The notes beneath the pieces are model-generated. The model was not told where the DNA came from. It worked only from the letters and a program-made list of their open reading frames with translations, and did not search any database. The position numbers were made by a program, and so were the translations under genes. From Streptomyces xanthii (GTDB taxonomy: Bacteria > Actinomycetota > Actinomycetes > Streptomycetales > Streptomycetaceae), in NCBI RefSeq assembly GCF_014621695.1, contig NZ_CP061281.1, positions 5,208,001 to 5,272,000 on the forward strand: DNA of 64,000 nucleotides, given 5' to 3'. This document shows, piece after piece, positions 46,463-55,447 of the stretch. Numbering within the stretch: position 1 is the stretch's first letter; every line of letters begins with the position of its first letter.

Positions 46463-46717
46463 ATGGCACACAAGAAGGGCGCATCGTCCACTCGGAACGG
46501 TCGCGACTCCAATGCTCAGCGGCTCGGCGTGAAGCGCTTCGGCGGTCAGGTCGTCAACGCCGGTGAGATCCTGGTCCGCCAGCGCGGCACCCACTTCCAC
46601 CCGGGCAACTCCGTTGGCCGTGGCAAGGACGACACGCTGTTCGCTCTCGCCGCCGGTGCGGTGGAGTTCGGTACCCACCGCGGCCGCAAGGTCGTGAACA
46701 TCGTTCCGGTCGCCTGA
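46463..46717 (+). CDS. rpmA: 50S ribosomal protein L27
   Basis: 84 residues. The N-terminal [15 protein letters not shown] reaches toward the peptidyl transferase centre in the ribosome; no Firmicutes-type cleavable pre-sequence is present. [23 protein letters not shown] and [11 protein letters not shown] are intact. It lies in the same transcription unit as rplU. Confidence 0.98.
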   Translation: MAHKKGASSTRNGRDSNAQRLGVKRFGGQVVNAGEILVRQRGTHFHPGNSVGRGKDDTLFALAAGAVEFGTHRGRKVVNIVPVA

Positions 46718-46839
46718 AACGCCTGACGGCTTTCTGATCCGGATTTCGCGAGGCGGACCTCACTTCCCTGCGGGGAAGCGGGTCCGCCTTTCGCGTGTTG
46801 AAGTAGAGACATTCCGTTCGTAACTGGAGGCACTGAACC

Positions 46840-48288
46840 ATGACCACCTTCGTGGACCGCGTCGAGCTGCATGTCGCCGCGGGTAGCGGAGGCCACGGCT
46901 GTGCCTCCGTACACCGGGAGAAGTTCAAGCCGCTCGGCGGCCCCGACGGCGGCAACGGCGGCCGTGGCGGCGACGTGATCCTGGTCGTCGACCAGGACGT
47001 CACGACGCTCCTCGACTACCACCACTCCCCGCACCGCAAGGCGACCAACGGCGCGCCCGGCGCGGGCGACAACCGCTCCGGCAAGGACGGTCAGGACCTG
47101 ATCCTGCCCGTGCCCGACGGCACCGTCGTCCTGGACAAGCAGGGCAACGTGCTGGCGGACCTCGTCGGCCAGGGCACCACCTACGTCGCCGCCCAGGGCG
47201 GCCGCGGCGGCCTGGGCAACGCGGCGCTGGCCTCGGCCCGCCGCAAGGCCCCCGGCTTCGCCCTCCTCGGTGTTCCCGGCGACCTCCAGGACGTCGTCCT
47301 GGAGCTGAAGACCGTCGCGGACGTGGCCCTCGTCGGCTACCCGAGCGCCGGCAAGTCCTCGCTGATCTCCGTGCTCTCGGCCGCCAAGCCGAAGATCGCC
47401 GACTACCCGTTCACGACCCTGGTCCCGAACCTGGGCGTGGTCACCGCCGGCTCCACCGTCTACACCGTCGCCGACGTGCCCGGTCTGATCCCCGGCGCCA
47501 GCCAGGGCAAGGGCCTCGGCCTGGAGTTCCTGCGCCACGTCGAGCGGTGCAGCGTGCTCGTGCACGTCCTGGACACGGCGACCCTCGAGTCCGACCGTGA
47601 CCCGGTCTCCGACCTGGACGTCATCGAGGAGGAGCTCCGCGAGTACGGCGCGGGCCTGGAGGACCGGCCGCGCGTCGTCGTCCTGAACAAGATCGACGTG
47701 CCGGACGGCCAGGACCTCGCCGAGATGGTCCGCCCGGACCTGGAGGAGCGCGGCTACCGCGTCTTCGAGGTGTCGGCCGTCGCCCACAAGGGCCTCAAGG
47801 AACTGTCGTACGCGCTGGCCGAGCTGGTGGCCGCGCACCGCGCCGCGAAGCCCAAGGAGGAGTCGACCCGGGTCGTCATCCGTCCGAAGGCCGTGGACGA
47901 CGCGGGCTTCACCGTGGTCCGCGAGGAGGTCGGCGGCGAGCCGCTGTTCCGCGTGCGCGGCGAGAAGCCGGAGCGCTGGGTGCGCCAGACCGACTTCAAC
48001 AACGACGAGGCCGTCGGCTACCTCGCCGACCGGCTCAACCGCCTCGGCGTCGAGGACTCCCTGATGAAGGCCGGCGCCCGCAACGGCGACGGCGTCGCCA
48101 TCGGCCCCGAGGAGAACGCGGTCGTCTTCGACTGGGAGCCGTCCGTGACCGCGGGCGCCGAGATGCTCGGCCGCCGCGGCGAGGACCACCGCTTCGAGGC
48201 CCCGCGCCCGGCCGCCCAGCGCCGCCGGGACCGGCAGGCGGAGCGGGACGAGGCGCAGCAGGAGTACGAGGGCTTCGAGCCCTTCTAA
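46840..48288 (+). CDS. obg: GTPase Obg
   Basis: An essential GTPase for 50S assembly; in Streptomyces, Obg levels affect the onset of aerial mycelium. 482 residues. The Gly-rich Obg fold (about 1-158) has RGGDVI-type glycine helices. The G domain begins [10 protein letters not shown] (P-loop from residue 166), [10 protein letters not shown] (switch region), and LNKIDV (NKxD). The OCT domain (about 345-425) precedes a charged tail. ATG 46840 has CTGGAGG nine bases upstream. It lies 122 bp after rpmA; the spacer has no strong terminator, so co-transcription is possible. Confidence 0.97.
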   Translation: MTTFVDRVELHVAAGSGGHGCASVHREKFKPLGGPDGGNGGRGGDVILVVDQDVTTLLDYHHSPHRKATNGAPGAGDNRSGKDGQDLILPVPDGTVVLDKQGNVLADLVGQGTTYVAAQGGRGGLGNAALASARRKAPGFALLGVPGDLQDVVLELKTVADVALVGYPSAGKSSLISVLSAAKPKIADYPFTTLVPNLGVVTAGSTVYTVADVPGLIPGASQGKGLGLEFLRHVERCSVLVHVLDTATLESDRDPVSDLDVIEEELREYGAGLEDRPRVVVLNKIDVPDGQDLAEMVRPDLEERGYRVFEVSAVAHKGLKELSYALAELVAAHRAAKPKEESTRVVIRPKAVDDAGFTVVREEVGGEPLFRVRGEKPERWVRQTDFNNDEAVGYLADRLNRLGVEDSLMKAGARNGDGVAIGPEENAVVFDWEPSVTAGAEMLGRRGEDHRFEAPRPAAQRRRDRQAERDEAQQEYEGFEPF

Positions 48289-48318
48289 AGCAGGCGCCTG
48301 CGTTTCCGGCATCGGTAC

Positions 48319-48370
48319 GTGCGAAGGGGCGGGCCCGGAGGATCTCTCCTCCGGGCCCGCCCCTTCGCAC
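48319..48370. terminator. Long bidirectional terminator between obg and the convergent glycosyltransferase gene
   Basis: A perfect 24-bp inverted repeat starting GTGCGAAGGGGCGGGCCCGG, with a TCTC loop. It is the longest perfect stem among the terminators seen here. Confidence 0.93.
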
Positions 48371-48383
48371 GGTCGGCAGCTGC

Positions 48384-51300
48384 TCACACCTCGTGGGCCT
48401 GCGCCAGCATCCGGTCGACGACGCGCGCCGCCGCGTGCCCGTCGTCCAGGTCGCAGAACAGCCGCCGGAACCGCTGCGAGCGCTCCCGGTGCGCGGCCGC
48501 CACCGCGTCGATGTCCCGCACCGCCGACACCAGCTCCCGCGAGGTGCGGATCAGCGGCCCCGGCGCGTCCGCCTCGAAGTCGAAGTAGAAGCCGCGCAGC
48601 GTGTCCCGGTAGTGCTCCAGGTCGTACGTGAAGAACAGCATCGGGCGGCCCAGGTGCGCGTAGTCGAACATCACGGACGAGTAGTCGGTGATCAGCAGGT
48701 CCGCCGCCAGGTAGAGGTCCGCGATGTCGGGGTACTCCGACACGTCGACGACGAAGCCGTCGCCCGCGCCCGGCACCTGGTCCACCACGTTCGAGTGGCG
48801 CCGGATCAGCAGCACGTGGTCCGCGCCGAGCCGCCGCCTCGCGTCGTCGACGTCGATCCGCAGCGAGAACTTGAACTGGCCGCGCCGGTGCGCCAGATCG
48901 TCCCGCCACGTCGGCGCGTACAGGACGGCCTTCTTGTCGGGCGGCACCCCGAGCCGCTTCCTGATCTCCGCCGCGCGCTGCTCCCGGTCGGGCGCGTACA
49001 GGTAGTCGTTGCGCGGGTAGCCGGTCTCCAGGATCTCGCCGGTGTAGCCCATGGCCCGCTCCAGGATCGGGGTGCTGAAGCGGTTGGCCGAGACGAGCAG
49101 GCTCCAGTTGCGGGACTCCTGGCGCAGCCGCTCGTGGTACTCGGGGTCGAACTTCGGGGCCTCGATGTCCAGGCCGATCTTCTTCAGCATCGTGCCGTGC
49201 CAGGTCTGCAGGACGACCTGGCCGGGGCGCCGCTCCAGCCAGTGCGGCAGGTGCGCGTTGGTGACGATGTAGCGGGAGCGGGCCAGGGCCTCGTACCACT
49301 CGGTGCCCCAGAACCTGATCTTCCGTGCGGTGGGCGGCAGTTCGACCTGCCCGTCGCGGACCAGCCACAGGTGCTCGACGTCCGTGCCCCGGCGCAGGAG
49401 TTCCTCGTGGAGGGCGCGCGGGCTGTCCGAGTACTGCTTGCCGTTGTAGCTGATGTAGAGGACGGCGTCGCGCAGCGGCTCGCTCCGGCCGGCCCCGTAG
49501 ACGTCCCGCCGCAGCCGTTCCTGGCGGTACGGGCCCCGTTCCAGCACGGTGAGGTCGGAGGGGCAGTCGAGCTGCGGGAAGTCGTGCCAGCGGGCCTCGA
49601 AGGCGTACCGGCGGCCGGCGTGCGTGCCGTGGACGGGGAAGCGGGGGACGGCGAGCCGGTCGATGGTGAACGGGATATCCGTGACGCCGCCGCGCGCTTC
49701 GGGGTCCGGGCGGCGCAGGAAGAAGTTCCAACGGCCGCTCCTGAGCGGGAGCCTGCCGTCCGGCCCGGACATCGTCGCCGGGGTGAACTCGGCGCAGAAG
49801 GTCCCGTCCGGGAACGCGTCGAGCGGCACCGTCTTCTCGTCGAAGCGGTCCCGCGCCCTCACCACCAGCACCGCGCCGTCGAGCCCGGCCGGCGTCGCCC
49901 CCTGAAGGAGGTACCGCCCGTCGCTCCAGCGGACGTCGGTGAGCCGCGCCTGCAAGGGCCGGCCGGAGAACTTGAGATAGCCGTTGGCGCCTGCCAGCAG
50001 GGCCAGTTCGTGGCGTGGGGCCCGGGCGCCGAGCGAGGCGGGCAGCGGGATCTGGAGGTCCTCGACGCCGTCCCGGACGACGGTGGCGAACCGCCGGTCC
50101 GGGCCGTTCGGGGCGGTGAACTCCAGCTCCGTGCTCCAGTCGCGGCGCGCGCCCTGCACGGTGTCGGCGCCGCGCGCGGTGGCGTCCTCCGGGACGCTCT
50201 CCGGGGCGTCCTCGGCCGGGTCCTGCAGGCCGGGCAGCAGGGCCACGTCCCGGAGCGGCACGTGCACGGTGAACGGGGTGACGCCGTCCACGGCGGGGGA
50301 CAGGTCCAGCGGGTAGCGGTGGCGTTCGCCGGTGCGGCGGTTGAGGACGGACAGCGCGCCCTGTTCGCCGGGCCGCAGCGGAACCCGAATCGCGCCGGAT
50401 ATCCGCACCCGGTCGCCGTCCGCCGCGAAGCCGGTGACCAGCGCCCTGACCCGCTCCACGCGCAGGTTCAGGCCGCCCTTCACGACGGACGGCACCAGCC
50501 GGTACGAGCTGTCGAGCCACTGGTAGGGCGGGTGGCCCGCCCGGGTGGGGCCCTTGGCCTGGACGGCCCGCTTGCGCACCAGGCCGCCCGAGACGATGCC
50601 GATGCCGGCCCGCCAGGTGCCCTCCTGCCAGCCGTGCCGGCCGCGCAGCCGGTTCAGGTCCAGGTCGGCCTCCCAGCCGGCCCAGTCGTAGCAGTAGTGC
50701 TTCTGCCGGGACAGCGACGTCGCCTCGGGCCGGTACGTGTTGCGCAGCGGGGTCACGATCGTGCGGCGGCTGCCCCGCTTGCGCAGCACGAGGACCTTGA
50801 GGGCGCTGTGCCGCGTGGGCTGTTCCATGCGGCTGATCCAGGCGTGTCCCTCCAGACGGAGCCGGCCCGCGCCGAACGAGAGGTCCTGGAGCGGGGCGTG
50901 CGGCGTGAGTTCGGGATCGATCCGCCGGGCCCGCCTCGGCAGCGGGGGCGTGAGCGACCGGAGCGCCGGGAACTCGGCGTACTTGCGCAGCAGGCCCCTG
51001 ATCTCGATGCCGTCGCCGCGCCGCTCGGACCGCAGCTGGTCGAGGAGCTCGGCGAGCGCGTGCCGGCGGACCAGGAGCCACTTGATCCGGGCCGGCGCGG
51101 GCAGCGCCATCACGACGGCGGGGTCGACCTGGTCCAGGTAGCCGTTGACGACGCGCAGGAACTCGGCGTGGAACGCGCCGTCCGCGTCCGCCAGGACGTT
51201 CATGAAGATGCGCAGGTCGCCGGTGAGCACGGTGTGGTCGTACGCGTTCTTCAGCTCGGCGGCGCGCGGGTCCGGATGGGAGCCGAAGAAGCGGCTCACG

Positions 51301-52016
51301 GACTCGACGGCGGCGGTGCGGTCGCGGACCGCCTTCGGTTCGGTGCGCCGCTGGGTGATGGACGGCGCCGCCTCGCCCTCGCGCAGCCGCCAGTAGTAGG
51401 TCGGCTCGCTGATCACGTCGACGGCCCCGGCGAGGAACTGGGCGGGCAGGATCACCGGCACGTCCTCGTAGAGCACGCCCTCGGGGAAGGCGAGCGCGTG
51501 CCGCTCCCAGAAGGCGCGCCGGAACACCTTGTTGCACGCGATGCGGTCGTTCAGGAGCCGCCGGTCCCGGGTCACATGGGTGCCGCGCACCGCGCCGCCG
51601 GCCAGGATGCGGTGCATCGGCGACTGCCACACCTTGGTGCTGTTCACGTGCTGCACGTTGCCCGTCACGAAGTCCGAGCCGCTGGCGTCCAGGCTCGCGA
51701 TCATCAGCCGGTACGCGTCGGGCGGGACCATGTCGTCGCTGTCGACGAACGCCACGAACTCGGCGGAGCCGGACAGGTGCCGCAGCCCCGTGTTGCGGGC
51801 CGCGCCGAGTCCGCCGTTCTCCCTCCTGACCAGGACGAAGCGGGGGTCGCGGGCCGCGTAGGCCGCCGCGATGTCCGCCGAGCCGTCCGGGGACCCGTCG
51901 TCGACCATGACGACCTCGATGTCCTCGAAGGTCTGCGCCGCGAGGGAGTCCAGGCACGCGGGCAGGTACCGCTCGACGTCGTAGATCGGCACGACGATGC
52001 TGAGGCGGGGAGCCAC
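48384..52016 (-). CDS. Bifunctional GT2 glycosyltransferase / CDP-glycerol (polyol) phosphotransferase, TagF-like
   Basis: 1210 residues from GTG 52016, with AAGGAG eight bases upstream. The N-terminal GT2 domain (about 5-220) has RLSIVVPIYDVERYL, VDDGSPDGS and FVDSDDMVP. A middle region of about 400 residues (roughly 400-800) has no clear motif and looks beta-rich. The C-terminal TagF-like domain (about 830-1205) has QTWHGTMLKKIGLD, ETGYPRNDYLY, LYAPTWRDD and LITDYSSVMFDYA. It should build a poly(polyol phosphate) or glycosylated teichoic-type wall polymer at the inner membrane face; no membrane span is needed for the family. It is second of two such genes, 31 bp after the first. Confidence 0.92.
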   Translation of the reverse strand: MAPRLSIVVPIYDVERYLPACLDSLAAQTFEDIEVVMVDDGSPDGSADIAAAYAARDPRFVLVRRENGGLGAARNTGLRHLSGSAEFVAFVDSDDMVPPDAYRLMIASLDASGSDFVTGNVQHVNSTKVWQSPMHRILAGGAVRGTHVTRDRRLLNDRIACNKVFRRAFWERHALAFPEGVLYEDVPVILPAQFLAGAVDVISEPTYYWRLREGEAAPSITQRRTEPKAVRDRTAAVESVSRFFGSHPDPRAAELKNAYDHTVLTGDLRIFMNVLADADGAFHAEFLRVVNGYLDQVDPAVVMALPAPARIKWLLVRRHALAELLDQLRSERRGDGIEIRGLLRKYAEFPALRSLTPPLPRRARRIDPELTPHAPLQDLSFGAGRLRLEGHAWISRMEQPTRHSALKVLVLRKRGSRRTIVTPLRNTYRPEATSLSRQKHYCYDWAGWEADLDLNRLRGRHGWQEGTWRAGIGIVSGGLVRKRAVQAKGPTRAGHPPYQWLDSSYRLVPSVVKGGLNLRVERVRALVTGFAADGDRVRISGAIRVPLRPGEQGALSVLNRRTGERHRYPLDLSPAVDGVTPFTVHVPLRDVALLPGLQDPAEDAPESVPEDATARGADTVQGARRDWSTELEFTAPNGPDRRFATVVRDGVEDLQIPLPASLGARAPRHELALLAGANGYLKFSGRPLQARLTDVRWSDGRYLLQGATPAGLDGAVLVVRARDRFDEKTVPLDAFPDGTFCAEFTPATMSGPDGRLPLRSGRWNFFLRRPDPEARGGVTDIPFTIDRLAVPRFPVHGTHAGRRYAFEARWHDFPQLDCPSDLTVLERGPYRQERLRRDVYGAGRSEPLRDAVLYISYNGKQYSDSPRALHEELLRRGTDVEHLWLVRDGQVELPPTARKIRFWGTEWYEALARSRYIVTNAHLPHWLERRPGQVVLQTWHGTMLKKIGLDIEAPKFDPEYHERLRQESRNWSLLVSANRFSTPILERAMGYTGEILETGYPRNDYLYAPDREQRAAEIRKRLGVPPDKKAVLYAPTWRDDLAHRRGQFKFSLRIDVDDARRRLGADHVLLIRRHSNVVDQVPGAGDGFVVDVSEYPDIADLYLAADLLITDYSSVMFDYAHLGRPMLFFTYDLEHYRDTLRGFYFDFEADAPGPLIRTSRELVSAVRDIDAVAAAHRERSQRFRRLFCDLDDGHAAARVVDRMLAQAHEV

Positions 52017-52047
52017 GGGGACCACTCCTTTCCGTCGGTCGGGCAGG

Positions 52048-54291
52048 TCAGGCGGTGCCGGTCCGCTCGGCGAGAGCCGCCACCTCGGCCGGGGACGGCG
52101 CGCGCCGCCGCTCCTCGTACGGGACGAACGGGAGCAGCTCGCGCTCGCCGAGGAACACCCGGCGCACGACGCGCTCGGCGGCCCGCCCGTCGTCGAACGC
52201 GCAGAACCGGCGCCGGAACGCGGCCCGCAGCGCGGTCGCGGCACCGTCGTGCCAGCCGTCGGAGCCCAGCAGCTCCACCAGCGCGTCCTCGCTCCGGACG
52301 ACGGCGCCCGGCGGCTCGGCGGTCAGGTCGAAGTACGTGCCGCGCACCGCCGAGTACACGTCCCAGTCGTCGGCCAGGATCACGATGGGCCGGTCCAGGA
52401 GGGCGTAGTCGAACATCGCCGACGAGTAGTCCGTGATCAGGGCGTCCGCGGCGAGGTACAGCTCCTCGACGCGCGGGTGCGCGGAGACGTCCAGGACGCG
52501 GCCGCTCGCCCGCGCCCCGTCGAGCCGTTCGGACCCGGCGTAGAAGTAGTGGCCGCGGACCAGGAGCGTGACGTCGGGCCCGAGTTCGGCGGCGACGCGG
52601 GCGAGGTCGAGACGCGGCACGAACTCGCTCTGGTACTCGCGGTGCGTCGGCAGGTGGAGCAGGACGGTCGCGTCGTCGCGCAGGCCCAGTTCCCGGCGCA
52701 CCCGGCGGACGTCGGCGGCCGTCGCGTTCACCAGCACGTCGTTGCGCGGGTAGCCGGTCTCCAGGGACGTGTAGGAGGCGGGGTAGACGCGCTCCCAGAC
52801 GGCCGTGGAGTAGCGGTTGGAGCTGAGGCTGTAGTCCCAGCGGTCGCAGCGGGCCAGGAGCCGGTCGAAGTCCATACGGGTCGACGCGGGGTACTTGCGC
52901 TGGTCCAGGCCCATCGTCTTGAGCGGGGTGCCGTGGTGGGTCTGGAGGTGGATCTGGCCGGGGCGCTTCACGACCGCGTCCGCGAAGTTCACGTTGTTGA
53001 CGAGGTACGTGGCGCGGGCCAGCGCCGACCAGTACGCGCGGGAGCCGACCTCGACGTGCTCCACGCCCCGCGGCACCCGCCCGGCGTGCTCCGCGCGCAC
53101 CGCCCACACGCGGCGCACGTGCGGGGCGAGCCGGGCGAGTTCGGCGTCGATCGCGGCCGGGTTGCAGGCGACGCCACGGCCCCAGTACGCGGAGAAGACC
53201 GCCAGGTTCTCGTCGAGCGGGGCGTGCAGCCGGGCCCGGTAGTACGCGCTCATGGCGCCCCGCCCGGACTGCCGGGCGGCGCCGCGGGCCCGCCGCCGGA
53301 CCGAGGCGCGGGCCTTGACCGCGAGGCCCGCCCCGGCGAGGGCGGCGTAGGAACCGCGGGCCAGGAGCGCGTACTTGTAGCGGGCGGACCCCGGGGGCGG
53401 GGTGAAGCCGGCGGGGCGGCGGGCCGCGTAGTCGGCGGCGGCGCGGTGGAAGAACTCGGCGCGGGCGTCCGGCGGCAGCCGGCCCGGCCGCTCCAGGATC
53501 GTCAGATAGTGGTCGGCCATCTTGCGGAACAGCGCGGGCCGCCAGCCGGCGAGGCCGGGCCGGGCGTCGACGAACGCGAAGAGGCGCTCGTACTGGTCGA
53601 ACACGTCGAAGTGGCGGCGGCTGACGGTGCCCAGGATGTTGCCGCCCGTGCGGTGCTGGCGGTACTCGACGCAGACGCGGTCCAGCAGGGCGATCCCCCG
53701 CGCGGATATCAGCGCGCCGAACGTCCACGGCGCGTCCTCGTAGAAGCCGGGCGGGAAGCGGAGTCCGGCGCGCTCCACGAAGTCCCGGCGGTAGGCCTTG
53801 TTCCACACGATCTGCAGGAGGTCCAGCAGCTCGGGCCGGTCGGCGAGGCCCAGCACGGTGCGCGGGTCGGGCAGGCGCAGCAGGTGCGCGAGCTGGTTGC
53901 GCCGGCGGCGGCCGTCCCAGTACGTGCGCGCGTAGTCGTAGATCAGCACGTCGGGGTCAGCGGTCTCGGCGAGCCGGTCGGCGACGGCGCGCAGCGATCC
54001 CGGGGTGAGCGTGTCGTCGCTGTCGAGGAAGAGGACGTAGTCGCCGCGCGCCCGCTCCAGGCCGGCGTTGCGGGCGAGGCCCAGGCCCACGTTCTCCGGC
54101 AGGTGGACGGCGCGCACCCGCTCGTCCCGCGCCGCGTACGCGTCGAGGAGCTCGCCCGAGCCGTCCGGCGAGCAGTCGTCGACGGCGATCACCTCGAAGT
54201 CCGTGAAGTCCTGCCCGAGGACCGAGTCGAGGCATTCGGAAAGATAGGACTGAACACGATAGACCGGAACAACTAGCGTGAATCTGGTCAT
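52048..54291 (-). CDS. Bifunctional GT2 glycosyltransferase / CDP-glycerol (polyol) phosphotransferase, TagF-like
   Basis: 747 residues, same two-domain plan as the downstream gene but without its long middle region. The GT2 domain has FTLVVPVYRVQSYL, VDDCSPDGS and LFLDSDDTL; the TagF-like domain (about 365-735) has QTHHGTPLKTMGLD, ETGYPRNDVLV, LHLPTHREY and LITDYSSAMFDYA. Probably an earlier step (priming or first polymer units) of the same polymer made by its neighbour; the order of action is inference. ATG 54291 is divergent from galE across 110 bp, so one short region drives both. Confidence 0.92.
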   Translation of the reverse strand: MTRFTLVVPVYRVQSYLSECLDSVLGQDFTDFEVIAVDDCSPDGSGELLDAYAARDERVRAVHLPENVGLGLARNAGLERARGDYVLFLDSDDTLTPGSLRAVADRLAETADPDVLIYDYARTYWDGRRRRNQLAHLLRLPDPRTVLGLADRPELLDLLQIVWNKAYRRDFVERAGLRFPPGFYEDAPWTFGALISARGIALLDRVCVEYRQHRTGGNILGTVSRRHFDVFDQYERLFAFVDARPGLAGWRPALFRKMADHYLTILERPGRLPPDARAEFFHRAAADYAARRPAGFTPPPGSARYKYALLARGSYAALAGAGLAVKARASVRRRARGAARQSGRGAMSAYYRARLHAPLDENLAVFSAYWGRGVACNPAAIDAELARLAPHVRRVWAVRAEHAGRVPRGVEHVEVGSRAYWSALARATYLVNNVNFADAVVKRPGQIHLQTHHGTPLKTMGLDQRKYPASTRMDFDRLLARCDRWDYSLSSNRYSTAVWERVYPASYTSLETGYPRNDVLVNATAADVRRVRRELGLRDDATVLLHLPTHREYQSEFVPRLDLARVAAELGPDVTLLVRGHYFYAGSERLDGARASGRVLDVSAHPRVEELYLAADALITDYSSAMFDYALLDRPIVILADDWDVYSAVRGTYFDLTAEPPGAVVRSEDALVELLGSDGWHDGAATALRAAFRRRFCAFDDGRAAERVVRRVFLGERELLPFVPYEERRRAPSPAEVAALAERTGTA

Positions 54292-54401
54292 TCGACAACC
54301 CTAAGCCGCTCAACGCGCGCTGCCACGCGCGACGGTGACGGTCGTGACGCACTGGCGATATGACACAGTCGCACACATCGGTCACCACGGAAGGGAGACG
54401 C

Positions 54402-55373
54402 ATGAACTGGCTCGTCACGGGCGGGGCCGGATACATCGGCGCGCATGTCGTCCGCGCGCTGCGCGCCGGCGGACAGGACGTCGTCGTCTACGACGACCTG
54501 TCGACGGGCCTGCGCGACCGCGTCCCCGGCGACGTGCCCCTGGTGGTCGGCAGCGTCCTGGACGGTCCGCTCCTCGCCGCCACCCTGCGCGAGCACGCCG
54601 TCGGCGGGGTCGTGCACATCGCGGGCAAGAAGCGGGTCGCCGAGTCGGTCGAGCGGCCGCTGCACTACTACCGGGAGAACGTCACCGGGCTCCAGGTCCT
54701 GCTGGAGTCGATGGCCGGGGCCGGCGTCGACCGCCTCGTCTTCTCCTCGTCGGCCGCGGTCTACGGGATGCCCGACGTCGACCTCGTCACCGAGGACACC
54801 GCCTGCCGGCCGATCAGCCCGTACGGCGAGACCAAGCTCGCGGGGGAGTGGCTGATCGCCGCTGCCGCCCGCGCCCACGGGCTGCGGGCCGCGTCGCTGC
54901 GCTACTTCAACGTCGCGGGCGCCGCCGCCCCGGAGCTCGCCGACACCGGCGTGTTCAACCTGATCCCGATGGTCTTCGAGAAGCTGGAGGCCGGCTCCCC
55001 GCCGCTGATCTTCGGCGACGACTACGCCACCCCCGACGGCACCTGCGTGCGCGACTACATCCACGTCGAGGACATCGCCTCCGCGCACCTGGCCGCCGCC
55101 CGCCGCCTGGCGGACGCCGCCGAGGGCACGGCGCTCACCCTGAACATCGGCCGCGGCGAGGGCGCCTCCGTGCGCGAGATGGTGGACCGCATCCTCAAGG
55201 TCACCGGCCGGGAGTCCGTCTCCGCCGAGGTCACCGCGCGCCGCCCCGGCGATCCCGCCCGGGTCGTGGCCGCCGCCGACCGCATCCGCGCCGAGCTCGG
55301 CTGGAGCGCCCGGCACGGCATCGACGAGATGATCGACTCCGCCTGGCGCGGCCGGCGGCGCGCGCACGCCTGA
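54402..55373 (+). CDS. galE: UDP-glucose 4-epimerase
   Basis: A short-chain dehydrogenase/reductase-type NAD enzyme, 323 residues. ATG 54402 is chosen because AAGGGAG lies five bases upstream and the protein then begins with the NAD loop NWLVTGGAGYIGAH. Catalytic motifs: SSSAAVYG near 122-129 and the Tyr-x3-Lys pair in SPYGETKLAGEW near 147. RYFNVAGA and the GDDYATPDGTCVRDYIHV block are typical GalE. It supplies UDP-galactose (or UDP-GalNAc) and lies among wall-polymer genes, consistent with a sugar donor role there. It converges on the next gene with a terminator between. Confidence 0.95.
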   Translation: MNWLVTGGAGYIGAHVVRALRAGGQDVVVYDDLSTGLRDRVPGDVPLVVGSVLDGPLLAATLREHAVGGVVHIAGKKRVAESVERPLHYYRENVTGLQVLLESMAGAGVDRLVFSSSAAVYGMPDVDLVTEDTACRPISPYGETKLAGEWLIAAAARAHGLRAASLRYFNVAGAAAPELADTGVFNLIPMVFEKLEAGSPPLIFGDDYATPDGTCVRDYIHVEDIASAHLAAARRLADAAEGTALTLNIGRGEGASVREMVDRILKVTGRESVSAEVTARRPGDPARVVAAADRIRAELGWSARHGIDEMIDSAWRGRRRAHA

Positions 55374-55385
55374 CGGACGACGAAA

Positions 55386-55433
55386 AAGGGGGCGGGCCGG
55401 CCCGAGCGTCTGCTCGGACCGGCCCGCCCCCTT
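55386..55433. terminator. Bidirectional terminator between galE and the convergent TagF-like gene
   Basis: AAGGGGGCGGGCCGG and CCGGCCCGCCCCCTT extend to CGAGC/GCTCG with one internal mismatch and a GTCT loop, preceded by an A-tract useful for the leftward message. Confidence 0.88.
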
Positions 55434-55447
55434 CGTGTTCCGCGAGG

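Noticed and set aside
46546..52436. Very long open frames opposite or out of phase with the obg and GT2-TagF genes
   Set aside because: They consist of Arg, Ala, Gly and Pro runs with no motifs and lie over genes with clear catalytic motifs in another frame.
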